Shown in pieces: positions 1 to 6,170 of a stretch of 6,672 nt of DNA. Below the pieces are notes generated by a model, which had not been told where the DNA came from, did not search any database, and saw nothing but the letters and a program-made list of their open reading frames with translations. Numbering within the stretch: position 1 is the stretch's first letter; every line of letters begins with the position of its first letter. Made by a program: the position numbers and the translations under genes. This DNA is from Acidobacteriaceae bacterium. GTDB lineage: Bacteria; Acidobacteriota; Terriglobia; Terriglobales; Acidobacteriaceae. Location: positions 1 to 6,672 of the forward strand of contig JAUTWY010000592.1 of assembly GCA_030838305.1 (NCBI GenBank), read 5' to 3'.

Positions 1-24
1 CAGCCTTCCGTTGCCAGGCTTCGC

Positions 25-47
25 ACGCCGCAATCGTGTGGCGGCGT
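25..47. repeat. 7-bp inverted repeat downstream of the porin gene
   Basis: ACGCCGC (25-31) and GCGGCGT (41-47) are perfect reverse complements around a 9-nt loop. The repeat lies about 50 nt past the porin stop codon. Read on the minus strand it could fold into a GC-rich hairpin and help end the porin transcript, but no T-run follows, so it is not a canonical intrinsic terminator. A stem this short can also occur by chance. Confidence 0.4.
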
Positions 48-58
48 CAACCTATCGT

Positions 59-86
59 TGTGCTCTCCAAGCTGTGCTCTTCAAGC
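59..86. repeat. Tandem 14-bp direct repeat, two copies
   Basis: TGTGCTCTCCAAGC (59-72) is followed directly by TGTGCTCTTCAAGC (73-86), differing at one base. It lies immediately downstream of the porin stop codon (94-96). It looks like a small local duplication by slippage. No function can be assigned. Confidence 0.75.
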
Positions 87-93
87 TGCGGAA

Positions 94-1734
94 TCAGAAG
101 ATGTAAATCGTGTCAAACTGCAAGCGCGTGAGCCAGGGTTCGGTAGTGCCGAGCGGACGCCCGACCAGGGCAGTGAAGCCTAACTGCACGCGCGGGTCGA
201 ACTGATAGAAAGTGATAAAGCGGTGCTGACTGACATTCGTTCCCTGGCGAATATCGCTGTAATTGAAATTGCCTAACACCGCCTCGCGCTCGATGAAGAT
301 GCGGGCGTAGCCGAGTTGCAGGTCACCCTTCTTTTGCAAGCGGCCCACCGTTCCTTCGGCCCAGTATCCACGCCGCTGATGCGGGTTGCAGGGTGCGTTA
401 ACGGACTGTTTGAAGGTCTGGGTAGTCGTGTTTGACGGGACTGGAACGATGTTGGGCAGGTTCCCGCAGGCCGCGGTGTTCTGAACGTAGTCTCCGATAA
501 AACTCAGCGGGAGGCGCGGGTGTCCGGTATCGATGTCGAAGCGGGCGATGCTGTCGAACAGCCCGAACTTCGAAGCGAACTGGGCGTTGGTAACGGATGT
601 AACTCCCGTCGGATATGCGGTGCCGCCGATGGTGACGACAGTAGCCGCAGTGGTTGTGTAGGTGGAGTCCTGGACCGGGTTGCCGGATGCTAGAGGAAGC
701 GCACCCGCGAATGGAGTCTGCGGATTTTTGGCGCTGGAGCGCGCGAGAGCTAAGGCAATCGAGTCGGAGCCGCGGAAGTCGTAGTAGCCGGTGTAGGCGC
801 TCAGTTTTACTCGCGGCGCAAGCTGCCATGAGGTTTGCAGTTGTCCCCCGTAAGTAATGGATTGCGTAATTCTTTTGTCAGTGGCTGCCGTGCCGGCCAT
901 CTCGGCGAACGGTAATTGAAATCCGACCACAGCGATGCGCTTTAGGACAGGCGTATTCAGATTGAAGGCCAAAGTTTCAGCAGCGCCCTCAGGATTCAAG
1001 TCCTTGTCCCAGGTAAGTTCGGTGTTGTACCACGGGTAGCGAAATTTGCCGCCGGTGACGGTGAGGGCTTTGAACTGACTTGGTGTGTATTCCACGAATG
1101 CCTGGTCTAGAGCAATCGCCTTGCGGGTGTAGAAGCCGGTAAAAGTCTGGTTCGTCGTCGTAGGGTCGTTGACGTCGCCGCTAGCGAGGGTGAGGCCAGC
1201 GCGGAATTGCTGGCCGAGGTCGGCCATCGCATTAAAGCGAGCACGGACGCGGCCGCGCACACGCTGGAGCGATTCATCCGCCGGGCCGCCGAAGAAAGGT
1301 TCCGCGCGAAGACGCACATCGCCGCTGAAGGAGATGGGTCCAATGCCCTTGATTGCTCTCTCCAGATTGCGAATCCGTTCATCGGAGCTACCAGCATTCT
1401 GGCTGCTCTTATCTGCCTGAAGATTGGTTGCAGTCGTCGCAGGGGGCGGCGGTTCCTGGGCAGCCGGCGTGGAAGAAACAGCGGCGGAAGGAGTCGGCGA
1501 AGGCGCCGCTTTGTGTTCCAACGCCGCCTGGAGCGCTAGAATCTGGCGCTGTTGTGCGGCGAGAGCATCCCGCAGTTCCTGGATATCGACCACGGTAACA
1601 GTCTGGGCCGGGGCCGACGCGGTAGAATCTTTCGCCGCGCCCGCGTCCAAGGCCGTTTCCGTCTGAGCCGCCGCGCCCAGATTCATTGCGCCCAGGATGA
1701 GGGCGGTTAGAATCACATTCTTATGCCAGTTCAT
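94..1734 (-). CDS. Putative outer-membrane porin with N-terminal coiled coil
   Basis: Predicted 546-aa outer-membrane beta-barrel, probably a trimeric diffusion channel. Residues 1-23 form a signal peptide with likely cleavage in the AAAQ segment. Residues about 49-75 are a heptad-like helix (IQELRDALAAQQRQILALQ) that would suit a periplasmic trimerisation coiled coil. A Pro/Ala/Ser/Thr-rich linker covers about 76-117, and a second short helix (ERIRNLERAIKGI) precedes the barrel. From about residue 134 alternating strands begin (SFSGDVRLRAEPFF, RVRARFNAMADLG), continuing to the last strand FDTIYIF, whose terminal Phe is the usual BAM-recognition end. C423 and C449 are the only cysteines I see and may form a disulfide in an external loop. 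The layout matches the 'putative porin' (Porin_5-like) families. The start is supported by AAGGA 7 nt upstream. The gene lies 140 nt after an SsuABC-like operon on the same strand. Substrate is unknown. Family confidence is good, subfamily uncertain. Confidence 0.85.
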   Translation of the reverse strand: MNWHKNVILTALILGAMNLGAAAQTETALDAGAAKDSTASAPAQTVTVVDIQELRDALAAQQRQILALQAALEHKAAPSPTPSAAVSSTPAAQEPPPPATTATNLQADKSSQNAGSSDERIRNLERAIKGIGPISFSGDVRLRAEPFFGGPADESLQRVRGRVRARFNAMADLGQQFRAGLTLASGDVNDPTTTNQTFTGFYTRKAIALDQAFVEYTPSQFKALTVTGGKFRYPWYNTELTWDKDLNPEGAAETLAFNLNTPVLKRIAVVGFQLPFAEMAGTAATDKRITQSITYGGQLQTSWQLAPRVKLSAYTGYYDFRGSDSIALALARSSAKNPQTPFAGALPLASGNPVQDSTYTTTAATVVTIGGTAYPTGVTSVTNAQFASKFGLFDSIARFDIDTGHPRLPLSFIGDYVQNTAACGNLPNIVPVPSNTTTQTFKQSVNAPCNPHQRRGYWAEGTVGRLQKKGDLQLGYARIFIEREAVLGNFNYSDIRQGTNVSQHRFITFYQFDPRVQLGFTALVGRPLGTTEPWLTRLQFDTIYIF

Positions 1735-1874
1735 TGTTAAGTCCTTTTCTTTCAGTTATCACTAGTAACATAATAGAGATACTAGTTAATATTCATGATC
1801 TTGTTTTGGCTTTCTGTACTTTCTCTTTTTTAGAAACTAATTTGGGACCGGACGGGTGCACTACTCCGACAGAC
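1735..1874 (-). promoter_or_regulatory. AT-rich leader/promoter region of the porin gene
   Basis: This 140-nt gap between the permease stop and the porin start is clearly more AT-rich than the flanking genes. On the minus strand, AAGGA (1746-1742) sits 7 nt before the porin ATG and fixes that start. TATTAT, visible on the minus strand within the inverted repeat at 1761-1786, could be a -10 box, but I see no good -35 at 16-18 nt. No stem followed by a T-run is visible after the permease stop, so read-through from the ABC operon remains possible. Confidence 0.5.
1761..1786. repeat. 7-bp perfect inverted repeat, candidate operator before the porin
   Basis: ACTAGTA (1761-1767) and TACTAGT (1780-1786) are perfect reverse complements separated by 12 bp. 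The repeat lies 27-52 nt upstream of the porin ATG and contains the only -10-like hexamer there, which is where a dimeric repressor would act. AT-rich DNA makes chance palindromes likelier, so the operator role is inference. On the minus strand its first half resembles the half-site upstream of the Rrf2 gene (shared pattern AGTnTnTCnAT). Confidence 0.5.
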
Positions 1875-2636
1875 CTAGTTGGCTGGAGCGAGACCCCATT
1901 TATTTTGCAAGTGGCGCTCCATCGATTTGAAGACAACGCCATCAACAACGTATCCAATCGCAATAATCAGAATCATGACGGCGAGGACGGCACTCATGTC
2001 ATTCAGGTCGCGGCCCATCATCAGCACTTGCCCCAAACCCAGACTCAAATAAAGCATTTCCGCGGTAATCAAGGAGCGCCAGGCGAAAGCCCAGCCTTGC
2101 TTCAGGCCGGAAACGATGAAAGGAAGACTGGCAGGCAAGAGCACATGCCAGAAGAGCTGAAATCCGGTGGCACCGAGATTGCGTCCGGCCATGCCGTAGA
2201 TTTTGGGCATCTGTTTGCGGCCGTCTTCCATGGCCAGCGTGACCGAGAGCAGCGATCCCATGATGACCACGAAGAGAATGGCATTCTGACTAAGGCCAAA
2301 CCAGAGGAGAGCCAGGGGCCACCAGCAGATACTGGGCAAGCTCTGGAGGCTTACGAGCAGGCCGCCCATGGTTTCTTCGAGAAACTGGCTACTGGCCACG
2401 CCCAATCCAAGAACCATGCCCAGTACGATCGAGATGCCGTAGCCGATCAACACGCGCCGCATGCTGACGCCAATTGCGATCAAGAAGGTATGATCCTGGA
2501 ATCCTGCGTACAAAGCCTCGCCAACTCCCCACGGCGTGGGAAACAGGTAGGGCGGCCAAATCTTCAACTCGGCCAGCAATGTCCACAGGCCAAACAAACC
2601 TGCATAGAAAATGAGCAAACGAGCGGCGCGCTTCAT
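1875..2636 (-). CDS. ABC transporter permease, SsuC/TauC class
   Basis: A 253-aa inner-membrane permease, normal length for SsuC/TauC/NrtB-type proteins (BPD_transp_1 fold). Hydrophobic segments lie at about 5-23, 61-81, 97-114, 118-136, 183-200 and 216-234, consistent with about six membrane helices. The cytoplasmic coupling loop is clear at about 148-181, with GMAGRNLGA then a VLLPASLPFIVSGLKQG segment. This is a variant of the EAA motif, with the usual EAA reading GMA. It would pair as a homodimer with the ATPase encoded just upstream. The start at 2636 is 2 nt after the ATPase stop; GGGAC (7 nt upstream) or AGGAG (13 nt upstream) may serve as a ribosome-binding site, so coupled translation is likely. 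It is the last gene of the compact operon. Sulfonate, taurine and nitrate importers cannot be told apart from this sequence. Confidence 0.94.
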   Translation of the reverse strand: MKRAARLLIFYAGLFGLWTLLAELKIWPPYLFPTPWGVGEALYAGFQDHTFLIAIGVSMRRVLIGYGISIVLGMVLGLGVASSQFLEETMGGLLVSLQSLPSICWWPLALLWFGLSQNAILFVVIMGSLLSVTLAMEDGRKQMPKIYGMAGRNLGATGFQLFWHVLLPASLPFIVSGLKQGWAFAWRSLITAEMLYLSLGLGQVLMMGRDLNDMSAVLAVMILIIAIGYVVDGVVFKSMERHLQNKWGLAPAN

Positions 2637-2638
2637 GT

Positions 2639-3595
2639 TTATTGTCCCACTCCTATTTCCACGTGCGGTTTTACGCCAGAGTTGTATTCCACTTCGAGGG
2701 AGCGGTTAATTTCTTCGCGCAGTTCATCGAGAATTTCGCGAGCCGCGTGTGCGACGTGAACATCTTCCAATACGCGAGGCCGCGGAAGATCAACTGCAAA
2801 TTCACGCTTGACGCGGCCAGGGCGGAAGGTCAGCAGAGCCACGCGGTCGCCCAGGCGTATGGCCTCGCGGACGTTGTGCGTAACAAAGATAATGGTGCGT
2901 CCGGTCTCGGCCCAGATGCGTTCGAGTTCATCGTGCAACAGGTCGCGAGTCTGGGCATCGAGCGCGGCGAAGGGCTCGTCCATCAATAGGACGTCCGGTT
3001 CGGTCGCAAGAGCGCGGGCCAACGCGACACGCTGCCGCATGCCGCCGGAAAGCTGATGGGTGTAGCTGTCTTTGAACTGAGAGAGGTGCACGAGACGAAG
3101 ATAGTAACGGGTCTTCTCTTCCCTCTCCGCTTTGCCGAGGCCCTTCATCTTCATTCCAAATTCGACGTTCTGCCCGACGGTGAGCCAGGGGAAGAGGCCG
3201 AGCTCCTGGAAGATCAGGATGCGGTCAGTTCCTGGTCCCTGGATGCGTTGGCCGTCGACAAGAATTTGTCCTGAAGTTTGCTGGTGGAGGCCTGCGATCA
3301 AGTGAAGCAAAGTTGACTTGCCGCAACCGGAAGGTCCCACGATGCACAAGAATTCGCCAGCTTTCACCTGCAAATTAATGCGGTCGAGGGCAAGCAGCCG
3401 CTCACCGCTCTCGGTGCGGTAACTCAGGCAGACGTCGACTAATCCGACTTTAGGAACGCTGGAGGAAATGCCGCGGATTGGGCGCGCCACTCGGGCCACG
3501 CCCGATTTTCCGCGGGCTCCGCCGACGCGCGCTGGGCCGCGGTGGTCGACCGGGATGGGAAGCTGACCTGGAAAATTGCTAGCGTTGGTACTCAT
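2639..3595 (-). CDS. ABC transporter ATP-binding protein, SsuB/TauB class, with N-terminal extension
   Basis: A 318-aa ATPase that powers the importer. All nucleotide-binding motifs are intact: Walker A GPSGCGKST (87-95), Q-loop Q130 in LIFQE, signature LSGGMRQ (182-188), Walker B VLLMDE (202-207), D-loop AALD (210-213) and switch His H240 in VTHN. The FPWLTVGQN stretch after the Q-loop is typical of the nitrate/sulfonate/taurine ATPase family. About 48 residues precede the ABC domain, rich in Gly, Pro, Arg and Ser, which family members of about 250-270 aa usually lack. The upstream ATG is still supported by AAGG 7 nt before it and by a 4-nt ATGA overlap with the solute-binding-protein stop. 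The extension has no recognisable domain and its DNA is very GC-rich. A shorter product from an internal GTG cannot be excluded. The protein acts at the cytoplasmic face with the downstream permease. Confidence 0.95.
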   Translation of the reverse strand: MSTNASNFPGQLPIPVDHRGPARVGGARGKSGVARVARPIRGISSSVPKVGLVDVCLSYRTESGERLLALDRINLQVKAGEFLCIVGPSGCGKSTLLHLIAGLHQQTSGQILVDGQRIQGPGTDRILIFQELGLFPWLTVGQNVEFGMKMKGLGKAEREEKTRYYLRLVHLSQFKDSYTHQLSGGMRQRVALARALATEPDVLLMDEPFAALDAQTRDLLHDELERIWAETGRTIIFVTHNVREAIRLGDRVALLTFRPGRVKREFAVDLPRPRVLEDVHVAHAAREILDELREEINRSLEVEYNSGVKPHVEIGVGQ

Positions 3596-4599
3596 TGAAT
3601 CGCCTTCTTTCCCTTCTCCACAAGAACCTGATTGAGAAGCGTCAAGTCGTAAAGCCCGGAAAGGTCGGGCATCTGCCGGCCGAGAAAGCCGGCGTCAAAG
3701 GCCTGCCGGGCAGCCGACATCATGGCCGCGTGCAGCGGGTCATACGTGACCTGTAGACGCGTGAATGCCTCATCGAGAATTGCGGGGGGGAGAGCCTTGC
3801 CAGTTTCGGTTTGAATCTGCTGGTTCAGGAGTTTCTTGGCGTCGAGCGGATGGCCGTTGATCCAATCGGTGAGTTCGACGTTGGCGCGAATCCAGTTTTT
3901 GACCAGGTCGGGATGATCCTTAAGGAACTTCGTGCTGACGACCAACAATCCGATGACGAATTGCCCGTCCGGCCAGAGCGTGCGCTCATCGACAAAGAGC
4001 CGGCCATTGCCGTCGTGGATCAAGCGCGTGGCCCACGGTTCGGGAGCCCATGCCGCATCGAGATCTTTCTTCAGGAAAAGGGTGAGCTGATCGGGATTGG
4101 CCATGGGAATGATCTGAACGTCGCCGCCTTTGTCGTTCGTTTTCATTCCGTGACTCTTCAGCCAGTTGCGCAGAGCGACGTCCTGCGTATTACCAAACTG
4201 CGGGGAAGCGACTCGCTTGCCGTGAAAGTCTTCGGGCTTCTGAATCCCGCTGTCGTTGCGCACGATCAGGGAGGCACCGCCGCTGGCGGCACCAGCGACC
4301 ACGCGCACGGCCTCGCCGTTCGATCGGACATAGCCGTTGATGGCTGGGTTTGGGCCGACGTAGGTCATGTCGATGGCGCCGCCAAATAAGGCTTCAATGG
4401 CGGCCGGACCGGCGTTGAAGCTGGTCCATTGCACCTTGACTTGCGCACCCATGGCTTTGTCGAACCAGCCATTGGCTTTGCCGACCATCGCCTGCGCGTG
4501 GGTGATGTTGGGAAATGCGCCGACGCGAATGGTTTGAGCGGAACTTGAAATCGCAGCGCCGCATGCCAGGAGTAAACCGACAAGACAGCGCTTATTCAC
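3592..4599 (-). CDS. Periplasmic solute-binding protein, SsuA/TauA/NMT1-like
   Basis: A 335-aa binding protein delivering the solute to the ABC permease. I chose the GTG at 4599 because GGAGG lies 8 nt upstream and the product then begins with a clean signal peptide (MNKRCLVGLLLAC..., cleavage likely after SSSA, residue 21). The ATG at 4632 would add 11 residues in front of the signal sequence and has no comparable site. C13 in LLLAC loosely fits a lipobox, so a lipoprotein is possible but less likely. Mature features match the aliphatic-sulfonate/NMT1 family: a FPNITHAQ opening (about 29-36), FNAGPAAIEALFGGAIDM (61-78), the VGPNPAINGY loop (81-90), and a KRVASPQFGNTQD segment in the middle. 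The gene overlaps the Rrf2 stop by 8 nt and the ATPase start by 4 nt. The ligand could be an alkanesulfonate, taurine, nitrate or another small anion, and the sequence does not decide. Confidence 0.92.
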   Translation of the reverse strand: MNKRCLVGLLLACGAAISSSAQTIRVGAFPNITHAQAMVGKANGWFDKAMGAQVKVQWTSFNAGPAAIEALFGGAIDMTYVGPNPAINGYVRSNGEAVRVVAGAASGGASLIVRNDSGIQKPEDFHGKRVASPQFGNTQDVALRNWLKSHGMKTNDKGGDVQIIPMANPDQLTLFLKKDLDAAWAPEPWATRLIHDGNGRLFVDERTLWPDGQFVIGLLVVSTKFLKDHPDLVKNWIRANVELTDWINGHPLDAKKLLNQQIQTETGKALPPAILDEAFTRLQVTYDPLHAAMMSAARQAFDAGFLGRQMPDLSGLYDLTLLNQVLVEKGKKAIQ

Positions 4600-5107
4600 C
4601 TTTGTGGCCTCCGACGACCATGGAAAGGACACTGCCCTTTTCTATCTTCTTGGCCAAATTCTTTTTCGCCGCCCGCCTGCCCTTGGTGGAACGAGGGGTT
4701 GCACCGGAAATCAGATCAGCGAGCGAAGTGTTTTCCAGAATGTGGGCGGCCGCGTCGCGCACGTCGAGGAAGACCTGATAGAGGGCGCGGTGCGGCAGAT
4801 CGCGGTCGATCAGCACGCGTAGTTGCTCGGCGTCGGCGAATGGGGCCAGTGGGCCGTCGATCAAACGCATGATCTCGCTGAGCCGTATCTCGGCAGGATC
4901 GCGGCGGAGTTGGTAGCCGCCTTTGGCGCCGCGTACGCTTTCCACCATGCGCGCGTTCTTTAGTTCGAGGAGAATGAGTTCCAGAAATTTTTCCGGAAGG
5001 TCCTCCTCGTAGGCGATCTCGCGGATCTTGATCGACCCCTGGTTATGGTGGCGGGCCAACATCATCATGGCCTGCAGAGCGTAGAGTCCTTTTTGAGAAA
5101 TCTTCAT
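4592..5107 (-). CDS. Rrf2-family transcriptional regulator, cysteine-free (CymR-like)
   Basis: A 171-aa dimeric DNA-binding regulator. The N-terminus MKISQKGLYALQAMMMLA is the classic Rrf2 opening. A winged helix-turn-helix follows: IKIREIAYEEDLPEKFLELILLEL (about 26-49, recognition helix) and the wing with VESVRGAKGGYQLRR (about 55-69). DPAEIRLSEIMRLIDGP (70-86) leads into the dimerisation helix. The protein contains no cysteine, so it cannot carry the three-Cys Fe-S cluster of IscR or NsrR. In this it resembles CymR-type Rrf2 proteins, which control sulfur and cysteine genes, including sulfonate uptake, in Firmicutes. The C-terminus after about residue 136 is a Lys/Arg-rich tail of no known role. 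As first gene of the importer operon, with a perfect palindrome over its promoter, it is probably an autoregulator that senses sulfur status or the transported solute. That role is inference. GGGAG lies 3 nt before the ATG, an unusually short spacing. Confidence 0.94.
   Translation of the reverse strand: MKISQKGLYALQAMMMLARHHNQGSIKIREIAYEEDLPEKFLELILLELKNARMVESVRGAKGGYQLRRDPAEIRLSEIMRLIDGPLAPFADAEQLRVLIDRDLPHRALYQVFLDVRDAAAHILENTSLADLISGATPRSTKGRRAAKKNLAKKIEKGSVLSMVVGGHKGE
4608..4612 (-). promoter_or_regulatory. Ribosome-binding site that sets the solute-binding-protein start
   Basis: On the minus strand GGAGG lies exactly 8 nt before the GTG at 4599 and sits inside the last codons of the Rrf2 gene. 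This argues for the GTG start rather than the in-frame ATG at 4632, and for re-initiation by ribosomes finishing the regulator. Confidence 0.75.
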
Positions 5108-5124
5108 TGGCTCCCGATTATGCC

Positions 5125-5153
5125 ATAAAGTCTATTGTATTGATAGACTTTAT
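5125..5153. promoter_or_regulatory. Perfect 11-bp palindrome, candidate Rrf2 operator
   Basis: ATAAAGTCTAT (5125-5135) and ATAGACTTTAT (5143-5153) are exact reverse complements with a 7-bp spacer, 29 bp in total and centred on 5139. It lies 17 nt upstream of the Rrf2 ATG and covers the likely -10 box. Rrf2 dimers bind AT-flanked palindromes of about 25-29 bp, so size, symmetry and location all fit an autoregulatory operator for the whole importer operon. An 11/11 match is very unlikely by chance. The identity of the bound protein is inferred from position. Confidence 0.8.
5134..5139 (-). promoter_or_regulatory. Candidate -10 box of the Rrf2/ABC operon
   Basis: On the minus strand TACAAT (5 of 6 to TATAAT) lies in the middle of the palindrome, about 26 nt before the Rrf2 ATG. 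No good -35 is found 16-18 nt upstream (CTAACG at 17 nt). A second hexamer, CATAAT, lies only 9 nt from the ATG, too close for a normal leader. Binding of a dimer here would block RNA polymerase. Confidence 0.4.
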
Positions 5154-5222
5154 TGACGTTAGGGACATTGCAATCGCCGGACCATTCCCCATATGGCCTT
5201 AAATCCTGGCTAAATCGAGCTT

Positions 5223-5241
5223 GTCCAGTGACTTACTGGAC
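5223..5241. repeat. Perfect 7-bp inverted repeat between the phosphatase and regulator genes
   Basis: GTCCAGT (5223-5229) and ACTGGAC (5235-5241) are exact reverse complements around GACTT. It lies about 90 nt past the phosphatase stop and about 115 nt before the Rrf2 start. On the minus strand no T-run follows the stem, so it is not a standard intrinsic terminator. It could be a weak transcription-end hairpin or a protein-binding site upstream of the operon promoter. The rest of the 5108-5332 gap shows no gene. Confidence 0.5.
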
Positions 5242-5332
5242 TTTCAGAAAAGGCCGCGACCAGTGTGGATGTGCATCTAGTTGCGGTTTCAGTGGGAAAT
5301 TCTGCGGAAAGCCGCCTCAGCACGTCACCGAC

Positions 5333-6094
5333 TTAAGAGCCGACGTGGAGAACTTGCAAGGTGATATTGTCCGGGCCTCCGCGTTTTCGAGCAAGACTCA
5401 CCAGAACCGCGCAGCATTCCGCGGGGGAGTTCTTGCTGACGGCCGTTAGTAGCTCGTTCTCGGCGACAACACTCCAAAGGCCGTCGGTGCAAAGCAGCAA
5501 ATCATCGCCGTCCTGCAGGGCCATAGGCTGCTCGGGGCTGTCAATGGCCAATTCCCTTCCGGCACCCAGGGCGGCGGTCAGGATGTGACGTTGCGGGTGC
5601 CTTTCGGCATCCTCGGCGCGAACCAGACCGCTTTCCACCAGACGGCCCACGTAGGAGTGATCGCGAGTCAGGCGCAGGATTTTAGCGTCACGAACCAGGT
5701 AGAGGCGGCTATCACCGACATGCGCGAAGTAAAGCTGCTGGTCGCGAACCACAAAGGCGGTGCAGGTGGTCCCCATTCCGTGGAAGGCGGGATGGTGTTC
5801 GGCATAATTCAGAATGCGAGTGTGGGCCGCGGCAAAAGATTGCAGCAGAGCGGACTGGGGGTCATCGTGGAAATCCTGGTCATAAACCTCTCGCACGGTT
5901 TCAACCGCCAGGCGGCTGGCTTCCTGGCCACCCTCGTGTCCGCCCATGCCGTCGGCGATTACGGATAATCGTCCCTTGCGTTGGAGTTCTTGATGGTCGC
6001 GCGGCTCCCAATAGAGATAGGAATCCTCGTTATTGTCGCGCTGGCAGCCGACGTCGCTCAGACTCGCTACTTCAATACCAGGTTTCACAGGCAT
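5333..6094 (-). CDS. PP2C-family serine/threonine protein phosphatase (Stp/PrpC type)
   Basis: A 253-aa metal-dependent (PPM) cytosolic phosphatase that would remove phosphate from Ser/Thr residues, typically opposing Hanks-type kinases such as PknB. The full family motif set is present in order: SDVGCQRDNNED (13-24, metal residues E23/D24), ADGMGGHEGG (47-56, D48/G49), GMGTTCTA (106-113), HVGDSRLYL (125-133), LTRDHS (142-147), HILTAALG (170-177), CTDGLW (202-207, D204) and GGPDNIT (239-245, D242). Every expected metal ligand is conserved, so it should be active. It has no membrane segment or extra domain, and its length matches stand-alone bacterial Stp/PrpC enzymes of about 240-260 aa. The start at 6094 has no clear ribosome-binding site and may sit on a very short leader. 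No kinase gene is in the window, so its partner is elsewhere. A head-to-head promoter region separates it from the CBS-domain gene. Confidence 0.96.
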   Translation of the reverse strand: MPVKPGIEVASLSDVGCQRDNNEDSYLYWEPRDHQELQRKGRLSVIADGMGGHEGGQEASRLAVETVREVYDQDFHDDPQSALLQSFAAAHTRILNYAEHHPAFHGMGTTCTAFVVRDQQLYFAHVGDSRLYLVRDAKILRLTRDHSYVGRLVESGLVRAEDAERHPQRHILTAALGAGRELAIDSPEQPMALQDGDDLLLCTDGLWSVVAENELLTAVSKNSPAECCAVLVSLARKRGGPDNITLQVLHVGS

Positions 6095-6111
6095 GCAGTC
6101 AGACGATCTTC

Positions 6112-6139
6112 GCTATATCTAAGGGTAGCGAGGAGGCAA
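6112..6139 (-). promoter_or_regulatory. Weak candidate promoter for the phosphatase gene
   Basis: On the minus strand TTGCCT (6139-6134) and TATAGC (6117-6112) are spaced by 16 nt, each matching four of six bases of the housekeeping consensus. The start site would lie about 10 nt before the ATG, giving a leader too short for a Shine-Dalgarno site, in line with none being visible. Confidence 0.35.
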
Positions 6140-6170
6140 TTAGAAATGAGAAGTGGAGAACTGACTCTCC

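Noticed and set aside
1795..1860. Possible terminator after the permease gene
   Set aside because: The minus strand has TTTCT and AGAAA around an A-run and a CCGG-centred segment, but no stable stem followed by a T-run.
1734..2759. Long plus-strand open frame (341 codons)
   Set aside because: It lies antisense to the permease and the intergenic gap. Its translation is polar and low in complexity with no domain, and the minus-strand permease has clear family motifs.
3811..4389. Plus-strand open frame of 192 codons
   Set aside because: It is fully antisense to the solute-binding protein and shows no recognisable domain, so it is best explained by codon bias on the opposite strand.
4600..4632. 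ATG at 4632 as start of the solute-binding protein
   Set aside because: It places 11 extra residues before the signal peptide and lacks a good ribosome-binding site, while the GTG at 4599 has GGAGG at ideal spacing.
5288..5320. Small GCGG/CCGC stem as a terminator for the phosphatase gene
   Set aside because: The stem is only 4 bp and is followed by AGAATTT, not a T-run.
5585..5968. Plus-strand open frame of 127 codons
   Set aside because: It is antisense to the PP2C phosphatase, whose catalytic motifs are all intact, and has no features of its own.
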